A stretch of 64,000 nucleotides of DNA, from NCBI GenBank assembly GCA_026391435.1, contig JAPLEJ010000005.1, forward strand, positions 62,001 to 126,000. The letters run 5' to 3'. Each line of letters begins with the position of its first letter. The first letter of the stretch is position 1. The stretch comes from Bacteroidota bacterium. GTDB taxonomy: Bacteria > Bacteroidota > Bacteroidia > Chitinophagales > Chitinophagaceae. Position numbers and translations under genes: made by a program. Below are positions 42,982 through 52,261 of the stretch, piece by piece. The notes beneath the pieces were generated by a model that searched no databases, was not told where the DNA came from, and saw nothing but the letters and a program-made list of their open reading frames with translations.

Positions 42982-44532
42982 CTAGTAAATTTTAATTTCT
43001 TCTAAGTGCTCATCTAAGAATTTATATTCTACTAAATGGCTAATGGTAGAGGCCTGTGATTTTAATTTAATTTTATATTTTTTTCTCCAACCTTTAATGA
43101 TACTATTAAAAATTCCCTTAGTTAAATGTGAATGAATGATGGGATGAACAAGAATCTGTAAATTTTTATGACCATGTGTCGTCAAATAAGCTAGTTTTTT
43201 CTCCATCTCATCTTCCAATAGCAAAGTAGCTGTAATATTACCTGTTCCATTGCAGGCAGGACAATCTTCAGAGGTATTAATATTGACTTCGGGGCGAATG
43301 CGTTGACGAGTGGCTTGCAATAGACCAAATTTTGAAATAGGTAATACTGAATGTCTAGCACGGTCGGTTTTCATGAAGTTTTCCAAGGACTCTTGTACCT
43401 TACGACGATTGTCTGGCAGCTTCATATCAATGAAGTCAATCACGATGATCCCACCAATATCTCTTAATCTTAATTGCCTTGCGATTTCCTCTGCGGCTTC
43501 CATATTGGTTTGAAGCGCATTTTCCTCTTGGTTGTTGGATACACTTTTAAAACCACTATTCACATCAATGACATGTAATGCTTCGGTATGCTCAATAATT
43601 AAATAAGCCCCACTTGGAAGGTTTACTGTTTTTCCAAAGGAGGACTTTACTTGTTTGGTAATGCCATATTGATCAAAAATGGGTTGATCCCCATTATGTA
43701 AACTTAAAATATTGCTTTTGCTAGGGGCGATTCTTTGCAAATAACTTAAAGTAAGATCAAATATTTTTTTATCGTTGACTACGATTTTATTAAAATCTTC
43801 ATTTAGTAAATCTCTTAATATACTGGTCGTTTTACTTGCTTCGTTCATGATACGACTTGGAGGCAAGGCGCCTTGTAAATTGGATTGGATATTCTTCCAA
43901 TTTGCTTCAAGGGTTAATAAATCCTCGTGTAGCTCTGCAGTAGTTTTTCCTTCTGCAGCGGTGCGCACAATCACACCAAAGTTTTTTGGACGAACTGCCT
44001 CGATTATTTTTTGTAATCTTTTGCGTTCATCACCAGAATGTATTTTTTTAGAAACGGCAACAATTTCATTAAATGGAGTAAGGACCACAAAGCGGCCTGC
44101 TAAGGATATTTCACAAGTTAACCTTGGTCCTTTAGCTGCAATAGGTTCCTTTAAAATTTGAACCAATACATTTGGCTTACCATTGAGTACTTCACTTATT
44201 TTTCCTGTTTTTACAATTTCAGGAGCCGATTGAAAGCTGGCGAAGTCCAAACTTTTATCTTGATCATTCATCGCTAATTGCGTGAATTTGATGATGGATT
44301 TAGCATAAGGGCTTAAATCGGTATAATGTAGAAAGGCATCTTTTTCAAAACCAACATCTACAAAGGCTGCATTTAATCCAGGTATAATTTTCTTGACTTT
44401 ACCTAAATACAAATCGCCAACGGACCAGCGTGCATCCATTTTTTCGTTGTGTATTTCAACCAACTTTTTTTCCTCTAACAAGGCAATTTCAACCCCATCT
44501 AAGGAACTATTAATGATTAATTCTTTGTTCAC
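42982..44532 (-). CDS. rng: ribonuclease E/G family protein
   Basis: S1-like WSVGDLYLGKVKKIIPGLNAAFVDVGFEKDAFLHYTDL; DFIDMK...; CPACNGTG zinc link. Confidence 0.95.
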   Translation of the reverse strand: MNKELIINSSLDGVEIALLEEKKLVEIHNEKMDARWSVGDLYLGKVKKIIPGLNAAFVDVGFEKDAFLHYTDLSPYAKSIIKFTQLAMNDQDKSLDFASFQSAPEIVKTGKISEVLNGKPNVLVQILKEPIAAKGPRLTCEISLAGRFVVLTPFNEIVAVSKKIHSGDERKRLQKIIEAVRPKNFGVIVRTAAEGKTTAELHEDLLTLEANWKNIQSNLQGALPPSRIMNEASKTTSILRDLLNEDFNKIVVNDKKIFDLTLSYLQRIAPSKSNILSLHNGDQPIFDQYGITKQVKSSFGKTVNLPSGAYLIIEHTEALHVIDVNSGFKSVSNNQEENALQTNMEAAEEIARQLRLRDIGGIIVIDFIDMKLPDNRRKVQESLENFMKTDRARHSVLPISKFGLLQATRQRIRPEVNINTSEDCPACNGTGNITATLLLEDEMEKKLAYLTTHGHKNLQILVHPIIHSHLTKGIFNSIIKGWRKKYKIKLKSQASTISHLVEYKFLDEHLEEIKIY

Positions 44533-44674
44533 TTATAGCAACTTTGTTAAAGCACGCATAGCGAAATAAAACGCAAATACTGCCTTATAATTATTTGAAA
44601 CACGACCACTTTACAAAGGAAGGAATAGGTAAAGGTAAAGTTGCTAAGTAGGTAAGTGGTGTGCAATTTTAAAA

Positions 44675-44710
44675 TATACAAGCGTAATTGAATTCAATTA
44701 CGCTTGTATA
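44675..44710. repeat. perfect 36-bp palindrome TATACAAGCGTAATTGAA|TTCAATTACGCTTGTATA, candidate terminator of the adjacent small minus-strand ORF
   Basis: 18-bp arms, zero spacer, central GAATTC; 9 bp past the stop of the 31-aa ORF, followed on minus strand by TTTT. Confidence 0.9.
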
Positions 44711-44719
44711 GAAAATGAA

Positions 44720-44815
44720 TTATTTATTCTTTTTCTTATGTCTATTTTTTCTTAAACGCTTCTTTCTTTTGTGTGTCGCAATTTTATGACGTTTTCTTTT
44801 TTTACCACAAGGCAT
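44720..44815 (-). CDS. 31-aa basic protein, AURKAIP1/COX24 (mS38-like) domain, probable small ribosome-associated protein
   Basis: MPCGKKRKRHKIATHKRKKRLRKNRHKKKNK, read from minus strand; below ORF-track length cutoff. Confidence 0.8.
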   Translation of the reverse strand: MPCGKKRKRHKIATHKRKKRLRKNRHKKKNK

Positions 44816-44842
44816 GTCCGATATTTTTTTTGTTATATAATA

Positions 44843-45691
44843 TTATTTCTTTAATTGTTGTATTCTCTTGTCTATTGCATTGATGAACTCTTTCGAATTC
44901 ATTTTATTGGATTGTTTCACTTTCAAGTAACACTCCAATGCCAAAGGCTTTTGGTTGGTTAATTCATAACATTCTGCTAAGCTAACCAAGGCTTCGATAT
45001 TATAAGGTTCATCATTTAATATCAATAAAAACCTTTCAATCGCTTTTTGGTTTTGACCGGATTTTTTACCTCCTAAAGCCAATACCATTTGACCATAAAT
45101 GTTATGTGGATTCTTGTCTACTACTTCTTTGATCTTTAATATGCCCTGCATAGGGTTGTCTGAAATATTGCCAAACAAATAACAGGCCCCTAGATTTATT
45201 TTTGCAGAATCATTATTAGGATTAATAACCAATGCTTTATCTAAAAGAACTTTTGCATTACCTGCCATCCATTTTAGGAAAGCGGGCGGTGCTTCAGGGT
45301 CGGTCAAGTTATCAACCAACTGCTGGGCTGCAAAAGTGAGGCTTTTTTCAGAACTTTCCAACAAAGCAGTGCTGTAAGTATAATATAAATAAGGACCCAT
45401 TTTATGAGCTGAATCGGCCCAAAATTTGGACAATTCCCTATAAACACGAATACTATCCGCGACAGATGATTTATTATCTAATTGATTTTCAATGCTTAAT
45501 AGTGATAATTTTTGATCTGCTGGGAGGTTTAATTTTGCACCTTCTAATACAGATATGGACGTAACTTCCTGATTTTCAGTAGTGGTAGCCATAGTAGCCG
45601 CATCTGCTTTTTTGTTTCTAGGAGCAAAAAAGTAAAGCCCACTAATTAAGGCAATAGCAATAAGAACAACAATAAATTGAGGCTTTTTCAA
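44843..45691 (-). CDS. tetratricopeptide-repeat protein, membrane anchored
   Basis: N-terminal TM then TPR-like helices (AKINLGACYLFGN..., IEALVSLAECYELTNQKPLALECYLKV). Confidence 0.8.
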   Translation of the reverse strand: MKKPQFIVVLIAIALISGLYFFAPRNKKADAATMATTTENQEVTSISVLEGAKLNLPADQKLSLLSIENQLDNKSSVADSIRVYRELSKFWADSAHKMGPYLYYTYSTALLESSEKSLTFAAQQLVDNLTDPEAPPAFLKWMAGNAKVLLDKALVINPNNDSAKINLGACYLFGNISDNPMQGILKIKEVVDKNPHNIYGQMVLALGGKKSGQNQKAIERFLLILNDEPYNIEALVSLAECYELTNQKPLALECYLKVKQSNKMNSKEFINAIDKRIQQLKK

Positions 45692-45718
45692 TGTAAATCG
45701 ATTTCAAGCAAAGGTAGC

Positions 45719-46003
45719 TTACTTCCGTTTGCTTTTCACATCGTTTACAAATTCTTTTGCAGGCTTAAAGGCGGGAATAAAATGTTCAGGAATTTCGACC
45801 GCTATATTCTTTTTGATATTGCGTCCAATTTTCGCAGCCCTTTTTTTAGTAATAAAGCTCCCAAACCCACGGATATAAATGTTTTCACCGTTGGATAAGC
45901 TTTCTTTTACTTCCTTAAACATCGTTTCTAAAGTAACCAGCACATCCACTTTTGGGATTCCAGTTTTTTCAGAAATTTGATTAATGAGATCAGATTTTCT
46001 CAT
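45719..46003 (-). CDS. HU/IHF family DNA-binding protein
   Basis: 94 aa; MRKSDLINQISEKTGIPKVDVLVTLETMFKEVKESLSNGENIYIRGFGSF. Confidence 0.95.
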   Translation of the reverse strand: MRKSDLINQISEKTGIPKVDVLVTLETMFKEVKESLSNGENIYIRGFGSFITKKRAAKIGRNIKKNIAVEIPEHFIPAFKPAKEFVNDVKSKRK

Positions 46004-46210
46004 GAAGTTTGGTTTTAGGTTCAGTATTAAAAATAAATCAATTTTTAACCAATTACAACTATATCCTAATATATTTTATACATTTTTAGACAATCTTTGA
46101 GGTTAATATACATATTAATTAATTATATATAAAATAGTACAAATGTATAATGTGCGCGAACTTCATTAAAAATAACCATTATTAGCTATAATTTTAGCAC
46201 TTTTGCTAAT

Positions 46211-47317
46211 ATGACCCTACCCTTTACTCAATTACTTTTAAAATGGAATTCATCCTCCAATCATAGGCCAATGCCTTGGAAAGGAGAAAAGGACCCCTAT
46301 AAAATATGGCTGAGTGAAATTATTTTACAACAAACCAGGGTCGAACAAGGATGGTCCTATTATGAAAAGTTTGTTTCCAATTTTCCAACTGTTCATGATT
46401 TAGCAAAAGCAGCTGACCAAAGAGTATATAAATTATGGGAGGGATTAGGTTATTATAATCGTTGCAAAAATTTACTTATTACAGCTCGGCTTATTAGTAA
46501 ACAACACAAGGGTGTATTTCCAAGCACCTACGAAAATCTTTTAAGTTTAAAAGGAATTGGCCCTTATACCGCATCGGCCATTGCTTCTTTTGCATATAAT
46601 TTACCTCATGCGGTTGTAGATGGAAATGTGTTTCGTGTATTGGCTCGCTTTTATGGTATAGCCACTCCCATAGATACAAAACCAGGCATAGATTTGTTTA
46701 ATAAAATTGCTACAGAAAACTTATCCAAAAAGCAAGCGGGTGTCTATAATCAATCCCTGATGGATTTTGGGGCTACTGTGTGCAAGCCAGTTGCCCCCAA
46801 TTGTGCAAGTTGCATTATGCAAAAAAAATGCGTTGCTTTTTTAAATAATCAAGTAAATCAATTGCCTGTTAAGTTAAAAAGCATAAAGCGTAAAAAAAGA
46901 CAATTCGATTTTTTTTGTTTTAACTACAAAGGGAAATGGCTGGTTCAAAAAAGAGGGGAAGGAGATATTTGGGGAGGATTATATCAGTTTTACTTAATAG
47001 AAAATAAAAGTATGCCCATTTTAGAAGCGAGTTATCTAAAAGAAATTTTAATGCAGCAGTTAGGCTTGAATCAAAAACAGATCAAATTAAATTTAAAACA
47101 ACCTTTGGCCATTAAAAATGCGGCATCTTCGGTGTATAGTCAAACCTTAACCCATCAGCTATTGCAAGCAAGATTCATTTTGATTCCATGTGCTACTTTA
47201 CCATCAATTTTTACTAAGGCATTGTGGGTCAACCCTCAACAACTCAAACAACTACCTTTCCCTAAAGTGATTAATCAATTTTTGGAAAGCGAGTTTATAA
47301 ATTGGTCAAAAACTTAA
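46211..47317 (+). CDS. mutY: A/G-specific adenine glycosylase
   Basis: PWKGEKDPYKIWLSEIILQQTRVEQ, HhH KGIGPYTASAIASFAY, VDGNV Asp, Fe-S C-x6-C-x2-C-x5-C (CKPVAPNCASCIMQKKC). Confidence 0.96.
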   Translation: MTLPFTQLLLKWNSSSNHRPMPWKGEKDPYKIWLSEIILQQTRVEQGWSYYEKFVSNFPTVHDLAKAADQRVYKLWEGLGYYNRCKNLLITARLISKQHKGVFPSTYENLLSLKGIGPYTASAIASFAYNLPHAVVDGNVFRVLARFYGIATPIDTKPGIDLFNKIATENLSKKQAGVYNQSLMDFGATVCKPVAPNCASCIMQKKCVAFLNNQVNQLPVKLKSIKRKKRQFDFFCFNYKGKWLVQKRGEGDIWGGLYQFYLIENKSMPILEASYLKEILMQQLGLNQKQIKLNLKQPLAIKNAASSVYSQTLTHQLLQARFILIPCATLPSIFTKALWVNPQQLKQLPFPKVINQFLESEFINWSKT

Positions 47318-47355
47318 AAAATTGGTAACTTTCCAAAAATTAAAACACTTTACAA

Positions 47356-48711
47356 TTGGAAGCGCATTCGGGTAACTCCCTTTTTTTGTCCGTTTCGTTT
47401 ATTGCCTCACTCCAACAGGATATCGGATTGATTTTTTTAATCTGCTTTTTACTTTTTTTATCTTTTGCTATAGCGGGATCTGAAGTTGCTTTTTTTTCTC
47501 TTCCCTACAAGGATATACAGGTTTTAAAAACAAAGCGACATATTCCTTTACAGCGTATAGTAAAATTGTTAGAGCAGCCTAAAAAGTTATTGACTTCCAT
47601 GTTAATCGCCAATAGCTTTATAAATATTTGTATTATTTTAATTGCGAATTTATTATTGGACCATTTTTTTGTATTTGATCAAATTGCAATTCCAGGTTTT
47701 GAATTTATTATTAAAATTGTAGTGGTCACTTTATTGTTATTATTTTTTGGTGAAATTTTACCAAAAGTAATGGCAACGCAAAATAATATTCGTTTTGCAC
47801 AAGACTTTGGTTTTATTATTCAGACAGTGTATTTTATTTTTTCGGGCCTGAGTGGCTTAATGGTCAAGTATACCAACTTGATGGAAAAGAAATTAGCGCA
47901 AAAAACGGGTGGCGCCTCCTATAGTATGGAGGAACTAGATCACGCCATCGAGTTGACAAGTTCGGCACATCATAAAGACAATGAAAAAAAGATTTTAAAA
48001 GGAATTGTAAAATTTGGAAATATTACAGTGAAACAAATCATGAAAACACGACTAGATGTGCATGGTATTGATGAAGCGGAAGATTATAATAGTTTATTGA
48101 ATAATATTAAGGAGTATAGCTATAGCCGTTTTCCTATTTTTAAGGATGATTTAGATACGGTGGTGGGAATGATTCATACCAAAGATGTGATACCACATTT
48201 AAAGGAAGCGGATCAATTTAAATGGCAAACCCTTATACGACCTGCCTTTTTTGTGCATGAACAAAAAATGATCGAAGATTTATTAAAAGAATTTCAATTG
48301 AAACGAATTCACTTTGCTGTAGTGGTCGATGAATTTGGCGGCACCAGCGGTATCATTACATTAGAGGATATATTAGAGGAAATTGTAGGAGATATTAAAG
48401 ATGAGTTTGATGAAGAAGAATCAACCATTAAAAAAATTGATGAGTTCCATTATATAGTAGAAGGTAAAACTGCCATTATTGATTTATGTAATTTTATTGA
48501 TCTGCCTTCGAGCACTTTTGATTCAGTTAAAGGGGAAAGTGATACCATGGCTGGTTTGTTTTTAGAATTGGCAGGGGAATTCCCAGTGTTGCAACAGGTG
48601 GTTAAATTTCAACAGTTTAGTTTTACAGCATTGGAAATACAAAAAAATAGGATTCATAAAATCCAAATGATTATTACTCCTGTCATTTTATCCCAGCCTC
48701 CGAATGCGTAA
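47356..48711 (+). CDS. gldE: gliding motility-associated protein GldE (CNNM/CBS/CorC-like), TTG start
   Basis: DUF21-like TM domain, two CBS domains, CorC C-terminus (VVVDEFGGTSGIITLEDILEEIVGDI); directly upstream of gldD-like gene. Confidence 0.85.
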   Translation: MEAHSGNSLFLSVSFIASLQQDIGLIFLICFLLFLSFAIAGSEVAFFSLPYKDIQVLKTKRHIPLQRIVKLLEQPKKLLTSMLIANSFINICIILIANLLLDHFFVFDQIAIPGFEFIIKIVVVTLLLLFFGEILPKVMATQNNIRFAQDFGFIIQTVYFIFSGLSGLMVKYTNLMEKKLAQKTGGASYSMEELDHAIELTSSAHHKDNEKKILKGIVKFGNITVKQIMKTRLDVHGIDEAEDYNSLLNNIKEYSYSRFPIFKDDLDTVVGMIHTKDVIPHLKEADQFKWQTLIRPAFFVHEQKMIEDLLKEFQLKRIHFAVVVDEFGGTSGIITLEDILEEIVGDIKDEFDEEESTIKKIDEFHYIVEGKTAIIDLCNFIDLPSSTFDSVKGESDTMAGLFLELAGEFPVLQQVVKFQQFSFTALEIQKNRIHKIQMIITPVILSQPPNA

Positions 48712-49291
48712 TTTTATAATGTATATTATTGGGGTCCTGTTTTGCATTAGTCTTGCTTGTAATAGCCCCTTTATCCCTAAAGAGAAAGGGTATGCTAATG
48801 TTACATTTCCTGCTAAATCATATCAGTTATTGGATAGTCCCCAATATGATTATCAATTTGAATATCCCATGTACGCCTTCATTGATAATAATGTCAATTA
48901 TTTTGGAGTCAATAAAAAGACGGATGCTTGGATTAATATTCAGTTTCCAAATTTAAACGGCACCTTATATGTGAGTTATAAAAAAATGAAGCCCAATCAA
49001 TTAGATACCTTAATTAATGATGCCTATAAATTTGCCAACAACCATAGTAATAAAGCAACTTATATAGCGGATTCTGTGTTTACTACTCCCCATGGCGTAC
49101 ATGGTGTTTTTTTTCATATTGGGGGTGATGTAGCAACCGCTTATCAATTTTTTTTAACCGACTCAACGCGTCATTTTTTCAGAGGGGCTTTATATTTTAA
49201 TACAACGCCCAATGCGGATTCCCTTTCTATTTACAACGATTTCTTATTTAAAGATGTGCAGCACTTAGTGAATACTTTTAGATGGAAATAA
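48704..49291 (+). CDS. gldD: gliding motility lipoprotein GldD
   Basis: Lipobox SLAC, PKEKGYANVTFPAKSYQ, WINIQFPNLNGTLYVSYK. Confidence 0.88.
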   Translation: MRNFIMYIIGVLFCISLACNSPFIPKEKGYANVTFPAKSYQLLDSPQYDYQFEYPMYAFIDNNVNYFGVNKKTDAWINIQFPNLNGTLYVSYKKMKPNQLDTLINDAYKFANNHSNKATYIADSVFTTPHGVHGVFFHIGGDVATAYQFFLTDSTRHFFRGALYFNTTPNADSLSIYNDFLFKDVQHLVNTFRWK

Positions 49292-49294
49292 TGA

Positions 49295-49302
49295 TATCTT
49301 TG
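49295..49302 (+). promoter_or_regulatory. TATCTTTG -7 box for the DUF3109 gene
   Basis: Exact TAnnTTTG, 16 nt before ATG 49319. Confidence 0.5.
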
Positions 49303-49318
49303 CACTACAAATAATTTT

Positions 49319-49903
49319 ATGATAGCGATTGATTCGGTTTTGGTAAGTGATCAGGTAATTGAAGAGCAATTTGTTTGCGACCTCACTAAATGTAAAGGGG
49401 GCTGTTGTGAAGATGGGGATGCCGGAGCACCTTTAGAAAACAAAGAGAAGGACTTTATTAAACAATACTATTCGGTCGTGGAGCCCTATATGACTAAGGA
49501 AGGGATTAAGGAAATTAAACAAGTGGGCCAATTTTTATATGATCGAGAATTTGGTTGGGTCACACCTACTTTAAATGGCCAAATTTGTGCCTATGGATTT
49601 AGAGATCCATCTGGTATCATCAAATGTGCTTTTGAACAAGCCTATAATGATGGAAAAATACCTTGGAAGAAACCCATTAGTTGTCATCTGTTCCCCATCA
49701 AGGTTCAAAAAAGCAAGCAAGATCCCGATATTGAGTATATGAATTATGAGCCCCGTGCCGATTTATGCAAGGCAGCTTGTTCTTTAGGGGTGAAATTAAA
49801 AGTGCCTGCCTATGTTTTTTTAAAGGAGTCCATTATACGCAAATATGGGGAAAAATTTTATGAAGCATTGGAGGCTTCTGCGCAACACCTAAAGGATAAA
49901 TAG
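49319..49903 (+). CDS. DUF3109 family Cys-rich protein
   Basis: FVCDLTKCKGGCCEDGDAGAPLE...CAYGF...CAFEQAY...KPISCHLFPI. Confidence 0.85.
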   Translation: MIAIDSVLVSDQVIEEQFVCDLTKCKGGCCEDGDAGAPLENKEKDFIKQYYSVVEPYMTKEGIKEIKQVGQFLYDREFGWVTPTLNGQICAYGFRDPSGIIKCAFEQAYNDGKIPWKKPISCHLFPIKVQKSKQDPDIEYMNYEPRADLCKAACSLGVKLKVPAYVFLKESIIRKYGEKFYEALEASAQHLKDK

Positions 49904-49922
49904 CTATTTTTGTTCAATCATT

Positions 49923-51302
49923 ATGCAAAGTATTTACGCCAACTCATTTGATTCCAAAAGCAGTAAAAAAGCGGTTGATCTGGAGCACAGACGAAAGCTT
50001 AATTTTAATATTTCAAAATACAATGCAGTTGTTCCTAAAGGCAAATCGCAATTTCCAGATTTAAATAGAGTTCGTGAACTAGCAAAAAATAAAAAATGGG
50101 AAGCCATTGAGCATTTAGATTTATACCTTACCCAATTTGAAGATCAAATTACAAAACGCGGCGCTAAAGTTTTTTGGGCAGAGGACAGCGAACAAGCTTT
50201 AAATTTTATTGGCGACTTATGCAAAGAAAAACAATGTAAATCCGTTGTTAAAAGTAAAAGCATGGTCACCGAGGAAATTCATTTAAATGATTATCTCACT
50301 TCTATCGGAGTAGAAAGTGTAGAAACAGATTTAGGTGAGTATATTCAACAAATGGATGGAGAAGCGCCCTATCATATTGTAACACCCGCCATGCATAAAA
50401 GCAAGGAAGATGTAGCGAAATTATTTAATGAACATTTGGGTACTGATATTTCATTGACCCCTGAACAATTAACTTTAGTTGCAAGAAAAAATTTACGTGA
50501 AAAATATGTGCAAGCAGAAATTGGAATTTCTGGTGCTAATTTTATTTTATCTGATATTGGGGGTATTGCATTAACCGAAAACGAAGGCAATGCGCGCTTG
50601 TCTGTGTCTTGGCCAAAAACACATATTGTAGTAGTAGGCATCGAAAAAACAATTCCTTCAATGAACGATTTAGGCTTGTTTTGGCCTTTGTTAGCTACTT
50701 ATGGAACTGGTCAACAAATCACTGTTTACAATAGTATTATTACAGGCCCTAGACAACCAGGTGAGTCTGATGGACCAGAAGAAATGTATGTTATTTTATT
50801 AGACAACGGACGTACCGAATTATTATCTAATGCCAAAGCAAGAGAAGCTTTGTATTGTATTCGTTGTGGTGCTTGTTTAAATGCTTGTCCTGTTTATAAA
50901 AATATTGGAGGCCACGCTTATGATACTACTTATAGTGGTCCCATTGGAAGTGTGATTACACCGCATTTAAGAGGTATGCATGATTATAAACATTTAAGTT
51001 ATGCTTCAAGTTTATGTGGTAATTGTACTGAAGTTTGTCCAGTAAAAATAAATGTACATGAATTGCTATTGGAAAATAGGAGAGAGTCGGTGGTATTAGG
51101 CGAAACTAATTTTGCTGAAAAATTTGCATGGAAAATGTGGAAGCAAGCCTCGCTCAATCGAATGTTGATGAACCAAGGCACCGCCCCCATTAAAAATTGG
51201 CTAATCAATAAAATGTTTAAGGGCTGGTCCAATCAACGCGCCCCCTTGGAATTCCCTAAGAAAACTTTTAATCAACTTTGGAAAGAAGCGCACAAAAAGT
51301 AA
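49923..51302 (+). CDS. lutB: LutB/YkgF-type iron-sulfur cluster-binding lactate-utilization-like protein
   Basis: VKSKSMVTEEIHLN, LSDIGGIALTENEGN, two 4Fe-4S motifs CIRCGACLNACPVY and CGNCTEVCPVKI. Confidence 0.9.
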   Translation: MQSIYANSFDSKSSKKAVDLEHRRKLNFNISKYNAVVPKGKSQFPDLNRVRELAKNKKWEAIEHLDLYLTQFEDQITKRGAKVFWAEDSEQALNFIGDLCKEKQCKSVVKSKSMVTEEIHLNDYLTSIGVESVETDLGEYIQQMDGEAPYHIVTPAMHKSKEDVAKLFNEHLGTDISLTPEQLTLVARKNLREKYVQAEIGISGANFILSDIGGIALTENEGNARLSVSWPKTHIVVVGIEKTIPSMNDLGLFWPLLATYGTGQQITVYNSIITGPRQPGESDGPEEMYVILLDNGRTELLSNAKAREALYCIRCGACLNACPVYKNIGGHAYDTTYSGPIGSVITPHLRGMHDYKHLSYASSLCGNCTEVCPVKINVHELLLENRRESVVLGETNFAEKFAWKMWKQASLNRMLMNQGTAPIKNWLINKMFKGWSNQRAPLEFPKKTFNQLWKEAHKK

Positions 51303-51304
51303 TT

Positions 51305-52231
51305 TTACATTCCGTCCGCATCTGCAATGGCATGCACAGGATCCTTTTGATTTTTTAAACTATTATTCACCACATATACGCCTACTAAGGTACATACGGT
51401 ACCAATAATACTTGTTGCCGACATTTTTTCATCTAATAGTAATGATCCAACCCAGATGGCTACAATGGGATTAATATAAGCATATAAGGAAGCGATAGCC
51501 GGTTGTAAATGTTTCATGCTGTATATAAAAGATATAAAAGCAAAAATAGAACCCCCCAATACCATATAAATGATAACGCCCCAGGTGCTTAGTGGAATGG
51601 ATTGTAGTGGAATATAATTACTTGTATAAAGTGTAACGCAACCCATGGTAGCAGCACTAATCAGCATTTGCCAACCAATAGAGTAATAAGCGTTTATATT
51701 TATTTTACTTCTTGATATAATAACCGAACCAACACTCCAAGTGAGCATTGCAAAAAGAGAGAGGGCCACGCCTAAAGGATAATTTTTTCCGTGCATTTGT
51801 AAACTGTCCTTGTAAAATATGAACACAATTCCCAATAAACCCAATACCAACCCAATCAGTGTAGGAGCTGTTATTTTTATTGCTTTAAAATAAAACCGTT
51901 CAATTAATACCACCGATAAAGGATATAAGGCTGCAATTAAGGCGGCTAATCCACTGGTGATAAATTGTAATCCATATGTGGCGATTCCATTAGAGGAAAC
52001 AAACATTAAAAAAGACATGGGGATGAGCCATAAAAATTGCTTTGCGGTAGGAAGCCCTTCTCCTTTTATTAAAAAAAAGCTGACATAAATAATACCACCT
52101 AAAAATTGTCTTATGCTAGCAAATTGAAAAGCAGGTACATGAGAAACACCCATTTTACTCGCCACCCAAGTAGTACCCCAAACTAAACTCGTTACGGCAA
52201 CAGCGAAATAGGCTTTTTTTGTATTGGCCAT
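51305..52231 (-). CDS. DMT superfamily (EamA) transporter
   Basis: 308 aa, about 10 TM, duplicated EamA domains (VWGTTWVASKMGV...; PIVAIWVGSLLLDEKM). Confidence 0.9.
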   Translation of the reverse strand: MANTKKAYFAVAVTSLVWGTTWVASKMGVSHVPAFQFASIRQFLGGIIYVSFFLIKGEGLPTAKQFLWLIPMSFLMFVSSNGIATYGLQFITSGLAALIAALYPLSVVLIERFYFKAIKITAPTLIGLVLGLLGIVFIFYKDSLQMHGKNYPLGVALSLFAMLTWSVGSVIISRSKININAYYSIGWQMLISAATMGCVTLYTSNYIPLQSIPLSTWGVIIYMVLGGSIFAFISFIYSMKHLQPAIASLYAYINPIVAIWVGSLLLDEKMSATSIIGTVCTLVGVYVVNNSLKNQKDPVHAIADADGM

Positions 52232-52261
52232 AACAGGGGCTTATTATATTGAATGAGTGAT

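Noticed and set aside
43775-44161. 128-aa plus-strand ORF
   Set aside because: Antisense inside rng; Ser/Leu-rich composition typical of spurious ORFs.
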